Assembly: GCF_003316845.1 (NCBI RefSeq)
Contig: NZ_QMIK01000001.1
Location: forward strand, 1,302,001-1,366,000
DNA from: Cognataquiflexum aquatile
GTDB lineage: Bacteria; Bacteroidota; Bacteroidia; Cytophagales; Cyclobacteriaceae
Length of the DNA: 64,000 nucleotides
Direction of reading: 5' to 3'
In this document: piece after piece, positions 31,601-38,959 of the stretch
Layout of the letters: each line of letters starts with the position of its first letter
How positions within the stretch are numbered: position 1 is the first letter of the stretch
Position numbers and translations under genes: made by a program
Notes under the pieces: model-generated
Seen by the model: only the letters and a program-made list of their open reading frames with translations
What the model was told of the DNA's origin: nothing
Databases searched by the model: none

Positions 31601-31859
31601 CGTCTTCACCGATATTCAAACCGTCCAATAATTCCCGATCCATTTTCTGGTCAGATTGTACGGTATGTTTAAGCCTTTTCAATTCCTTGATGATTCTCTC
31701 CTTCATTTCGGCAGTGGCTTTATTGGTAAAAGTCACCGCCAGGATGGATTTGAAATTATCAGGAAATTTTAAGGCTAATTTAAGGTATTCCATAGTCAGG
31801 GTGTAAGTCTTGCCCGACCCTGCAGAGGATTTGTAAATGATAAAGTTTCTGTCTTCCAT
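28638..31859 (-). CDS. AddA-like UvrD/REP helicase-nuclease
   Basis: Large SF1 helicase with a C-terminal nuclease, 1073 aa, the expected partner of the AddB-like protein in recombinational repair and degradation of foreign linear DNA. Walker A is SSAGSGKTYTLTMEYL near the N-terminus; then LAVTFTNKATAEMKERI, the DEFQDT Walker B (NYLIDEFQDTSGFQW), VGDVKQSIYRWRGG, RILTIHKSKGLQFKVV and VALTRAEE. The nuclease end shows RPDRIILKDNEALIVDFKTG. I prefer ATG 31859 over the in-frame TTG at 31865. Toxin-antitoxin pairs lie on both sides of the gene. Confidence 0.92.
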   Translation of the reverse strand: MEDRNFIIYKSSAGSGKTYTLTMEYLKLALKFPDNFKSILAVTFTNKATAEMKERIIKELKRLKHTVQSDQKMDRELLDGLNIGEDELKSRAAKVLTSILHDYGRFSVSTIDSFFQKVVRSFAREMDLNAKFEVEMDQDAVLDRVVDRVVAKVMDDEFLHKWLVDYAVEQIQNGKSWDIRKNIKELGKQIFQEDFKKYGNEIREFLKEKENIKNLNAFVRERKAELIKVTRQLKEEANQIRINNGLEWTDFSGATLSFAKKFDLLGDRYNPVPELSPTQVDKIGNPDKWYKKKDPNMERIESAYHHGLNLILSQFDTLLTKWNTLEAISKNIFVFGIFRNLLEELTLLKDEESILLISDANEFLKEITKENDAPFIYEKVGNQYRNYLIDEFQDTSGFQWASFKPLLENSLSQGNTNLLVGDVKQSIYRWRGGEMKLLLEQVESEIGAQRVRNENLDTNFRSLPNIINFNNALFKQLPKVFEEVVERVYSASDAGIISRAYHDVHQKVSDRKANLESKGKVRFEFIDVKESEEEGKFDAQALSRLPRIVMELQDKGYQLRDIAFLVRTKDQGVAIADTLMAFGADNPELPYSFDVLSDESMYLQKSASVKALVAGLNYLHEPEDKVQFKTMWYYYSVLKNEPVNHDLFALEKTPEYLVKKEKSFKDKETILLQLPLMEAVEELIDELELQENGLEKAYISGFKEAVYDFTANNRADLSGFLEWWEENKVKRTVKIPEGHNAMRILTIHKSKGLQFKVVLMPFLKWEIFETRKGNVVWSPFQDSERNLSAIIPLTLNGKLAKSDFNETYSEEATLAYLDSLNMIYVALTRAEEVIWGLVPFKEINSKSSENNLEIHLQQILSGSSDHIGELSLSEYFDPETKVFDYGSWPITETKIKEETHMPQLRWAYQNWSELLKVKQYAVDFSAEGMAQRKKQNFGLLVHEILEKSGTLAECQSILQAFYFEGRISEEERLQVETQLHGLFANPLFASWFDTEGVLLAEQGILLPGGKQKRPDRIILKDNEALIVDFKTGEAYEKYEKQVRDYMDLVGKLAAKPVRGFICYLESGKVVEVV

Positions 31860-32127
31860 TTTCAAAAATCAAGATAGACAAAACAAGTAGAAATACAGAG
31901 GATAAAAAAACGATTGACGGAGACTGTCAGATTAATAAAAAACAAAATTTACTTTGGGTGACGGCATATAATTTTGCTAATTTCTAATAAAATATTCCAA
32001 ATCCACTCACTTTAGGTTGAATTAGCTTAGTAAATTGAAATAAATAATAATATTTACTTTATAAACATTATTATTTTTATTAACCTTAAGTCCAAAATTA
32101 AGAAAACATAAGTCACGATATAATACT

Positions 32128-32442
32128 ATGAAAATTGAAATCAGTATAAAAGACGATAAAGTTGATTTTGTACTTGAGGTTTTAAGCCACTTCAAGTATG
32201 TAAAAGTCTTGAATCCAAAAGATGGTCCAGTAAGAATCCCAGCCACACAAATTGACCACGACGGTGACCGTAGACTATACCGATATGAAAGGGTCCGTCA
32301 ATTAAAAGAACCAGTTCCTGCCAAACAACCGAAAGTCATCAATTTGCCTAAACCTTATTCGGAAGCCGTCGAACAGATCCGACAGTCCCAAGAAGGTAAA
32401 ATCGAACTCAAATCCGCTAAAACCTTATTAAATGAACTTTAA
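32128..32442 (+). CDS. Antitoxin-like protein of a second type II toxin-antitoxin pair
   Basis: A 104-aa protein whose N-terminus (IEISIKDDKVDFVLEVLSHF) looks like a small dimerisation domain and whose Pro/Lys-rich middle (KEPVPAKQPKVINLPKPYSE) and helical C-terminus (AKTLLNEL) resemble antitoxin toxin-binding tails. It overlaps the next gene by 11 bases. The function is inferred from that next gene. The AT-rich 270 bases upstream, shared with the divergent AddA-like gene, contain a TAATTTTG word at 31969-31976 without a well-spaced -33 partner. Confidence 0.65.
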   Translation: MKIEISIKDDKVDFVLEVLSHFKYVKVLNPKDGPVRIPATQIDHDGDRRLYRYERVRQLKEPVPAKQPKVINLPKPYSEAVEQIRQSQEGKIELKSAKTLLNEL

Positions 32443-32758
32443 CATTATCTGCACGGATGTCTTTACAAAAGAACTCAAAAAGTTGGTTAAAGAACATCCC
32501 TCCTTCAGCCACGACTTCAAATTACTATTGGACAAGTTAGAAGAAAACCCGGATACGGGAACTCCTCTTGGCAATCAGTTTTTTAAAACAAAACTTTCTT
32601 TCCGTTCAATGGGAAGACAAAGTAGAGAAAAACCAAATGTCCAGATCTATTTCTGTATCAGACAAAAGAACGTCTACCTTATTGCAATCCAAAACAGAAA
32701 TGAATCAAGTGCATTTCCTGAAAAAGACATGCAGGAAGTATTGAAATCCATCAAATAA
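32432..32758 (+). CDS. RelE-like toxin
   Basis: A 108-aa protein with the RelE/HigB-type layout: FTKELKKLVKEHPSFSHDFK helices, the loop LEENPDTGTPLGNQFFKTKL, and a beta-sheet with a basic segment (SFRSMGRQSREKP) and VYLIAIQNRNE. Relatives cleave mRNA at the ribosome. It overlaps the antitoxin-like gene. A strong terminator follows at 32831-32863. Second pair of this kind within 4 kb. Confidence 0.75.
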   Translation: MNFNIICTDVFTKELKKLVKEHPSFSHDFKLLLDKLEENPDTGTPLGNQFFKTKLSFRSMGRQSREKPNVQIYFCIRQKNVYLIAIQNRNESSAFPEKDMQEVLKSIK

Positions 32759-32830
32759 TCAGATTGAAGCTTTTCTTTGGAAAGTATTGCTTTTGATTAT
32801 TCCGACCTCAGATTCAGTTTTTTACAAAAA

Positions 32831-32863
32831 AAAGCGCAAGGAAATTTTTCACCCTTGCGCTTT
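32831..32863. terminator. Bidirectional terminator between toxin and FAD/Fe-S genes
   Basis: AAAGCGCAAGG and CCTTGCGCTTT form an 11-bp stem around an 11-base loop, with an A run before and a T run after, so it works on both strands. It separates the RelE-like toxin gene from the convergent FAD/Fe-S dehydrogenase gene. Confidence 0.85.
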
Positions 32864-32880
32864 TTCTTTGATTTTTCATG

Positions 32881-35826
32881 TCACTTTAGAGCATCCCACA
32901 ATATCTCAACAGGATGCTTGGCTTTCTTTCCTGTTCCATCTTCGATCTGATGCCGGCAGGAAGTTCCCGGTGCTGCAATTAGTGTTGTCTCTTCCGCCTT
33001 GCGTACAGCCGGAAACAAAACCATCTCCCCAATCTTCATGCTGATATCGTAATGCTCCTCCTCATAGCCAAATGACCCTGCCATGCCACAGCAACCTGAA
33101 GGAATGGTTTCGACACTGAAATTCTTTGGTAAGGAAAGCATCTTCTGCGTCCAGGTCATGGAAGACAACGCTTTTTGATGACAGTGCCCGTGAAGCTTGA
33201 TTTTCTTGGTTTCCTCAGTAAAGGAATCTGATTTGATGTTTCCTGCTGCAATTTCCTTCCCTATAAATTCCTCTATGGTTTGGGTATGAAATTTCAGTTT
33301 CTTTGCTCCCTCAACCAATTCCTTTCCCACCAACCTTGGATATTCATCCCTGAAACTCAAAATAGCAGAAGGTTCGATTCCCACCAAAGGTGTGTTTCCA
33401 TCAATTAGGTCCTGAAATATCCTCACATTAGCTTCCGCGTGTTTTTTGGCTTTTTCGAGCAAACCCTTGGACAAAGCAGAACGACCGCTTTCCTCGTGGT
33501 CCGCTACCTTCACCTCATATCCCAACTTCTTGAGCAATTTGATCGCCGTGATTCCAATTTGGGTATCGTTATGGTTGGTAAATTCATCTATGAACAAGTA
33601 CAGCGATTTGATCAAAGGAGTTTTCCCGGGAAGTTTGCTGTAATTGCTTTTGTACCACTTCCTCAAACTTGTTTTGCTGATTTCCGGCAGGTTCCTTTTT
33701 GGAGCGACTCCCAAAACCGATTTCATCAATCCTCCCGTAATCCCATTTGCCAAAGTAAAGTTGGCTATACCGGGAACAATTGCCGCCAGTCCATTCAGTT
33801 CATTGATATGGGCAAAGGCTTTGGACCGTAGCGGAACCCCGTGGGTCTTTTGATATTGGTAGAGAAATTCCGCTTTCATCGAAGCCATATCGACATTGGA
33901 TGGACATTCGGCAGTACATCCTTTGCAGGAAAGACACAGGTCCAAGGCCTCCTTGATCTCCGGATGGTCAAAGGCATTTTCTTTTTTGTCCAAAGTCAAA
34001 AACTCACGTAAAGTATTGGCACGGCCGCGAGTAGTATCTTTTTCATTTCTTGTAGCCTGGTAACTTGGACACATCGTCCCGCCTGATGCCGGCAATTTGC
34101 GGCAGTCTCCTGAACCGTTGCACTTCTCCGCCAACCTCAATATGCCTCCTGCAGCACTGAAATCCATCAGGGTGTCTTGCTCCGGAGTCACCATTTCGGC
34201 TTCATACCTCAAAGAAGTATTCATCGGTGCAGTGTCCACAATCTTGCCGGGATTGAAGATATTGTCAGGATCCCAGGTGTATTTGACGCGGCGGAGAAGT
34301 TGGTAATTGTCCTCTCCCACCATCATCGGGATAAATGGCGCACGGACCCGACCGTCTCCATGTTCGCCGCTGAGTGAGCCATTGTATTTTTTGACCAACT
34401 TGGCGGAAGCCTCCGAGATCCTGTAAAACTCCTCCTGATCTGCTTTTTTCTTCAAATCCAAAATCGGGCGCATGTGGATTTCGCCTGCGCCGGCGTGGGC
34501 ATAATGCACAGGATTTTGGTTGAATCCCTTCAGGATTTCATCCAATTCATCAATATAATCCGCCAAATCATCGATATCCACGGCGGTATCTTCAATACAT
34601 GCCACGGCTTTTGGGTCGCCGGGAATATTCGCCAAAAGTCCCAAACCTGCACTTCGTAAAGCCCAAGCGGATTTGGTCAGGTCAGGTCCGATTACCGGAT
34701 AGGCATAACCCAATCCGGCTGCTTTCAGGTCAGCAATAAGTTTGTCTCCTTTTTCCCTTGCTTCAGATTCGGTCTTGCCGGTAAACTCAATCATCAACAA
34801 TGCCATCGGATCACCCTCGACGAAATAGCGGTTTTTGCTGTATTCAAGGCTTTCTTTGGTACAATCCAAAATGATTTTGTCCATCAGCTCCACGGCAGTC
34901 GCAGGATGCTTCATCGCCACCTGGGCGGCTTTCATGCTTTGGTGTATTGATTCAAAATGCGCAGCCACCACGATTTCCAATGGATCAGGAACAGGATCCA
35001 AGAGGATTTTGATCTCTGTGGTAAAGGCCAATGTTCCCTCCGAACCGGCCAACAGCTTACAGAAATTGAACTTGCCTCCACCTTGTGTAAATATTTCGGA
35101 CTCCAAAAGAACATCTACTGCATAGCCTGTATTGCGGCGGTGAATGGTTTTCTTTGGAAATTGTTCTTCAATGTTTTTTTTGTTTTCCGGATTGGAAAGT
35201 TCCTGTCTTACCTGACGGTAAAGCTGCCCTTCCAAAGTTTCAAAATGGCACTTGGCTTCAAATTCAGCTTGGGATAATTCGCCAAAAACCACTTGCGAGC
35301 CATCACTCAAAAAAACTTTTAACTCCAAAACCTTATCCCTTGTCGTCCCATAGACGATCGAAGTCGTCCCGCAGGAATTGTTCCCCACCATCCCACCGAT
35401 CATGGCCCGGTTAGCGGTGGAAGTAATGGGACTAAAGAACAAACCGTGAGGTTTCAAAAATTGGTTGAGTTCGTCCCGGACTACGCCCGGCTGCACACGA
35501 ACCCATTTTTCTTCTTTGTTGAATTCCAGGATTTTGGTAAAGTTTCTTGCCACATCCACCACGATACCGTTACCGACACACTGTCCTGCGAGTGAGGTTC
35601 CCGCTGTCCTTGGGATCAGGGAAGTTTTGTTTTTACCTGCGAAAAGGATCAGTTTTTGGATGTCGGACTCTGATTTTGGAAAGGCGACAGCCAAAGGAAT
35701 CTCCCGATATACGGAAGCATCTGTGGCATAAAGAGTTTTGGTAAGTGCGTCAAATCTGAGTTCCCCTTCTAATTGGGTAGCCAAATTCTCCAATAAAGGC
35801 AACAGGTTAGGTTTGGTCAAAGTCAT
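32881..35826 (-). CDS. FAD-linked oxidase fused to 4Fe-4S oxidoreductase (YdiJ/Dld-like)
   Basis: A 981-aa flavo-iron-sulfur dehydrogenase of 2-hydroxyacids. The N-terminal FAD_binding_4 domain shows LIPRTAGTSLAGQCVGNGIV and IGGMVGNNSCGTTSIVYGTT, then the FAD-oxidase C domain ends with LSGEHGDGRVRAPF and NIFNPGKIVD. A ferredoxin-type region has CNGSGDCRKL...TMCPSYQ and CLSCKGCTAECPSNVD (two 4Fe-4S sets). The C-terminal CCG part has HGHCHQKAL and SGCCGMAGSFGYE. The fusion is like E. coli YdiJ (D-2-hydroxyglutarate) and D-lactate dehydrogenases, and I cannot choose the substrate. It is monocistronic, with a strong terminator at its 3' end. Confidence 0.9.
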   Translation of the reverse strand: MTLTKPNLLPLLENLATQLEGELRFDALTKTLYATDASVYREIPLAVAFPKSESDIQKLILFAGKNKTSLIPRTAGTSLAGQCVGNGIVVDVARNFTKILEFNKEEKWVRVQPGVVRDELNQFLKPHGLFFSPITSTANRAMIGGMVGNNSCGTTSIVYGTTRDKVLELKVFLSDGSQVVFGELSQAEFEAKCHFETLEGQLYRQVRQELSNPENKKNIEEQFPKKTIHRRNTGYAVDVLLESEIFTQGGGKFNFCKLLAGSEGTLAFTTEIKILLDPVPDPLEIVVAAHFESIHQSMKAAQVAMKHPATAVELMDKIILDCTKESLEYSKNRYFVEGDPMALLMIEFTGKTESEAREKGDKLIADLKAAGLGYAYPVIGPDLTKSAWALRSAGLGLLANIPGDPKAVACIEDTAVDIDDLADYIDELDEILKGFNQNPVHYAHAGAGEIHMRPILDLKKKADQEEFYRISEASAKLVKKYNGSLSGEHGDGRVRAPFIPMMVGEDNYQLLRRVKYTWDPDNIFNPGKIVDTAPMNTSLRYEAEMVTPEQDTLMDFSAAGGILRLAEKCNGSGDCRKLPASGGTMCPSYQATRNEKDTTRGRANTLREFLTLDKKENAFDHPEIKEALDLCLSCKGCTAECPSNVDMASMKAEFLYQYQKTHGVPLRSKAFAHINELNGLAAIVPGIANFTLANGITGGLMKSVLGVAPKRNLPEISKTSLRKWYKSNYSKLPGKTPLIKSLYLFIDEFTNHNDTQIGITAIKLLKKLGYEVKVADHEESGRSALSKGLLEKAKKHAEANVRIFQDLIDGNTPLVGIEPSAILSFRDEYPRLVGKELVEGAKKLKFHTQTIEEFIGKEIAAGNIKSDSFTEETKKIKLHGHCHQKALSSMTWTQKMLSLPKNFSVETIPSGCCGMAGSFGYEEEHYDISMKIGEMVLFPAVRKAEETTLIAAPGTSCRHQIEDGTGKKAKHPVEILWDALK

Positions 35827-36215
35827 GCTTCAAAAATAAATAAAAGAAACAGGGTATAGGAGAAATTCACGTTGGTTTGGGAAATTATTTTAGGGAAGAC
35901 AGAAGACGGAAGACGGAAATTTTTGAAAAAGACCGATGACCGATGTAATGGCCATGGAGGTTATTCCATCTCGGTGGACAGTCGACCGTGGACTGTTGAC
36001 AATTTAAATCCAAATTCTCAACCTTAACCCTTCATTTTAAACTATTTTTGTATTCTATTTGGAGGTGTTTTTCATTCAGAGAATCACTATTCAAACTCAA
36101 TCCCAACTTCTAAAAAAAACTGAATTTCATAATTAATCGGAACCGCCCGCTGTATCCAGGGTGATGTTACTGCTTGCCTTTTTCTTAAGTTAGAGTCCAA
36201 AAGGGTATATGTTCT
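35827..36215. repeat. Intergenic region with GAAGACGG and GGACTGTCGAC word repeats
   Basis: About 390 bases without a gene. Positions 35895-35943 repeat GAAGACGG/GACCGATG words; 35973-36000 is a TGGACAGTCGACC/GTGGACTGTTGAC run. Similar runs occur at 40327-40366, 50643-50670 and 54824-54853. At 36141-36170 a GC-richer block (CCGCCCGC, then GATGTTAC) differs in composition and marks the edge of the accessory block discussed in the findings. Confidence 0.6.
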
Positions 36216-37082
36216 TTATTTTATTGGTTCTTTATAAAAATCCTTCAGAGAATTTGTATAGTCTTTGTCATCAATAGGATATTTCCTTTGAAAGACACTA
36301 GGTTGTTTACTTCCTAGAGGAACTAGCATCAAACTAGAATTCCCATTAAATCTAACCATCTTATCAGGATCAATGGTTGATTCGTCGAAAGAGATTGTAA
36401 AGTAATAAAGGTAATGAGGGATAAAATCCATAAACTTCTTATACTCTTCGGGATTGAGCTCACCCTTAAGGTTGATCAGGGAAAAATCCTTTTTTTCAAT
36501 AATTGCCGATTGAAACTCTACGGCACTTAAAGGGATATTATCCAATGTGGGCATAACATCAAACTGGGCATCGACCATCGCCCATTTCTTATGGTCATTC
36601 AACCATACCTCTGTCAGAACGTGACCTGCACCAAACTTAACTTTTTCTACATCCTGGGTCATTAGGCCCAAAGTCCTCGATTTCATACCGATTGTAGCTA
36701 AGACACTTTTTAGGACTATTCCATATTCTACACATCTGAATTTCTCTCCTTGCCCAGCCCTTTTTAAAATGACATAGGCATCTTTTGTACCTGCATTATT
36801 CCAGCTATTATGTTCCCATTGATTTCTTACCCAATTCAGCGCTAAAAGTATTTTGGTCTGTTCATCTTTTTCATCCCTGATCAAATCCTCAATGGGATAA
36901 TTCTCTCTAATCTTAAATATGATAGAGTCTTTGTTTGGGTCAGGAAAATAAAATTGATACTCCGGATTTATTGATTCTGTGTCAAATGATATTTTATTTA
37001 TCTTTTTTGATGGTAAAATATTCAACACTGTACATCCCGAAAAAAACAATGCACAAGAAAACAGAATTATTAGTATCCTCAT
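36216..37082 (-). CDS. Transglutaminase-like lipoprotein
   Basis: A 288-aa lipoprotein (MRILIILFSCALFFSGC, Cys17). I chose ATG 37082 over the in-frame GTG at 37106, which would put a charged tail before the signal. The middle carries a papain-like transglutaminase core in the order Cys-His-Asp: Cys in GEKFRCVEYGIVLKSVL, His in GAGHVLTEVWLNDHKKW, Asp in AMVDAQFDVM. Such domains cross-link or cleave peptides, or are non-catalytic binders. The substrate is unknown. It is the last gene of a three-gene - strand block of unrelated functions. The start lies after about 200 non-coding bases with a hairpin. Confidence 0.75.
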   Translation of the reverse strand: MRILIILFSCALFFSGCTVLNILPSKKINKISFDTESINPEYQFYFPDPNKDSIIFKIRENYPIEDLIRDEKDEQTKILLALNWVRNQWEHNSWNNAGTKDAYVILKRAGQGEKFRCVEYGIVLKSVLATIGMKSRTLGLMTQDVEKVKFGAGHVLTEVWLNDHKKWAMVDAQFDVMPTLDNIPLSAVEFQSAIIEKKDFSLINLKGELNPEEYKKFMDFIPHYLYYFTISFDESTIDPDKMVRFNGNSSLMLVPLGSKQPSVFQRKYPIDDKDYTNSLKDFYKEPIK

Positions 37083-37243
37083 TTTTTTATCTTTTTTAAT
37101 ATGCACGATTTTTAGAAGCTAAATCAGTTTTTATGGTTAGCCCTAACTGTTTGCAGCTATTCGGGTGGCAGCAAGATCTGCCTAATCTGTAAATTTTATA
37201 GGGAAAAAGCAAAGTTAAATTGTAAAACTGCACCTCATTTTAA

Positions 37244-37280
37244 GCACTTCACCCCGCATGGCGCAAGACCAGTGAAGTAG
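37244..37280 (-). repeat. Hairpin element 3' of the DinB-like gene
   Basis: ACTTCAC (37246-37252) and GTGAAGT (37272-37278) are perfectly complementary around a GC-rich 19-base loop (CCCGCATGGCG...). It starts about 10 bases beyond the DinB-like stop. It lacks a T run, so it is not a standard terminator. It may be the end of a cassette-like element or an RNA-stabilising stem. Confidence 0.5.
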
Positions 37281-37289
37281 CTAACAATT

Positions 37290-37811
37290 TTATTTTAAAT
37301 TGCGTTTAGTTAATTCTTCGTGATGTCTAACGTGATAAATTGTAAAATACAGCATTTCTCGGATTGTCAATTTGCCCAATAATGGATGAGGTAAAATATA
37401 TTTATCAAGGTCATCTTCAGTTAATTTGTCAAGTTTACCAGCTAATTTATCTACCTCATTTTTCAAGTCACCTTTCAGTCTTAAACCTTTTTCGATACTT
37501 ACTGCTTTTGGGATAAATCTTCCAATTGCTCTTCCTCCGTTTTCTAATTTCAATAAATATTTTTTCACCAAATCTTCGTAACTCTTACTTTTCCTGTTGG
37601 CTTGTCCCCAAATAAGTTTCAGAATGAAATTAGGAAAACTCAATATTTGGCTAACAGGTTTAACTCCAAGAAATATGTGTTCAAGTTGTTGTCCTGCTGT
37701 CCATTTATCATTTTTCCTACTTAGAAATTCATCTTCAGACAAACTTTCCAAATAGGAAATAAATGAATTATGACTTTCGTAGAGTTTATTTTTTATAGTC
37801 TGTTTGTCCAT
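37290..37811 (-). CDS. DinB-like metal-dependent hydrolase-fold protein
   Basis: A 173-aa four-helix-bundle protein of the DinB/YfiT type. His residues that would bind the metal are visible: one in GQQLEHIFLGVKP and two in YHVRHHEELTKRN, the usual H...HxxxH spacing for this fold. Relatives include bacillithiol or glutathione-type thiol transferases and proteins of unknown role. I chose ATG 37811 (MDKQTIKNKLYESHNSF): a longer frame to 37916 runs back through an inverted repeat and gives a poor N-terminus. It shares strand and block with the unknown secreted protein and the transglutaminase-like lipoprotein. Confidence 0.75.
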   Translation of the reverse strand: MDKQTIKNKLYESHNSFISYLESLSEDEFLSRKNDKWTAGQQLEHIFLGVKPVSQILSFPNFILKLIWGQANRKSKSYEDLVKKYLLKLENGGRAIGRFIPKAVSIEKGLRLKGDLKNEVDKLAGKLDKLTEDDLDKYILPHPLLGKLTIREMLYFTIYHVRHHEELTKRNLK

Positions 37812-37973
37812 GATTTTTGTCTTTACGCTTTTGACTAAGGGTCCGTAGCTAAGAAACATGGGGGCATTTCGGAGCGATTTCCTTTCTGCAATAACTAAAG
37901 TTAGTTCGGGGAACAAACTTTGCGAATGCCACTGACTGTTCCATGTTTCCTTAGGTGCTGTTACCAGAGGGTT

Positions 37974-38816
37974 TTATCTCATTTCAACTTTTTGACTTGT
38001 CTTTGTTACCATTTCATTTGTGAATATTAATTCTTCAAATCCTACAGATATTTTCATTTTTAAGTCAGTGCCATAATCTTTTACAAAATTGGCTTTCATG
38101 TCATAAATGGCTTTTCCTATTCCTATTCCCTCTGCTTTTATTGTGGCTGAATCCTGGTCCATATTTAATTCAATCTTTTGATTTAAATTAAAATAGGCAA
38201 AAGCGTCTTTAATTTCATCTAAAGTATAGGTGGTAGAAATTTTTATATAGACGCTTGCTAAATCTGCCACAGGAATTGTCATAGGGATGACTTGATAGAA
38301 TGAATCGCCAATTTTCATCGGCTCTTCAGGAAAAGGAATACTTTGCGTGACCTTTTCTAGAGATGATTTAATTACGTTTTTTGTAGCATCATTTACTTTA
38401 TCACTGATTATATTCAGAACTTCAACTTGTCCATCGGGTTTATATTTTCCTTCTATAACCAAACCTGTCATTGGGTTTTCCTTTTCTTCTTTTTTTCCGT
38501 TTTGTGTGGTTGTTGTATTTATGGACTTATAAAGCATTGTATAAAAGAAACTCTCATCTTCTTGTTTCTCCCCATTTTTCATTTCAGTTTGTATTTGGGT
38601 TTGACTTAAAATTTCTATAGGGAAATCAAACCCATTTTCCTTTATTTTCAATATTCTTTCTTCAGGTCCTGACACATCAAGGGTATTTTTGGAATCAGTT
38701 GAGCTTGATGTGAAATACTCTTTATCAGGTAAAAACCTTGACTTAAATACGACTTGCTGACCTTGGGCGCAGGGCACAATTGCTACAAATATCAAAAGGG
38801 AAATAATTTTCTTCAT
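37974..38816 (-). CDS. Secreted protein of unknown function (DUF6263-like)
   Basis: A 280-aa protein with a Sec signal (MKKIISLLIFVAIVPCAQGQ, cut near residue 20). The mature part alternates beta-strands and short helices. The stretches SIPFPEEPMKIGDSFYQVIP and TYTLDEIKDAFAYFNLN resemble the DUF6263 type of Bacteroidota periplasmic proteins that recall lipid- or lipoprotein-binding folds. That family name is given from memory and is tentative. No catalytic residues are apparent. First gene of the three-gene - strand block. Confidence 0.6.
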   Translation of the reverse strand: MKKIISLLIFVAIVPCAQGQQVVFKSRFLPDKEYFTSSSTDSKNTLDVSGPEERILKIKENGFDFPIEILSQTQIQTEMKNGEKQEDESFFYTMLYKSINTTTTQNGKKEEKENPMTGLVIEGKYKPDGQVEVLNIISDKVNDATKNVIKSSLEKVTQSIPFPEEPMKIGDSFYQVIPMTIPVADLASVYIKISTTYTLDEIKDAFAYFNLNQKIELNMDQDSATIKAEGIGIGKAIYDMKANFVKDYGTDLKMKISVGFEELIFTNEMVTKTSQKVEMR

Positions 38817-38959
38817 ATGTGGTTTTTTTAACTTGCCGGTAACATCCTCAAGTCCTTTATAATAAGAAAAGAGTTCAAATAGCTTACTTCCTCCAAAAAT
38901 TTGGAAATAATTCCCTATAAAACTAAAAGAATTTTTTAAACCTAATCTATCCCATCGCC

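Noticed and set aside
31969-31976. TAATTTTG as promoter of the second toxin-antitoxin pair
   Set aside because: The nearest TTTG is only 12 bases upstream and the start codon is 150 bases away.
37812-37916. Longer N-terminus for the DinB-like protein
   Set aside because: It would translate one arm of an inverted repeat and add residues unlike any DinB start; ATG 37811 gives a standard N-terminus.
37849-37954. Integron attC site
   Set aside because: The fold is attC-like, but the GTTRRRY core is missing and no integrase is in the window; kept only as a cassette-like observation.
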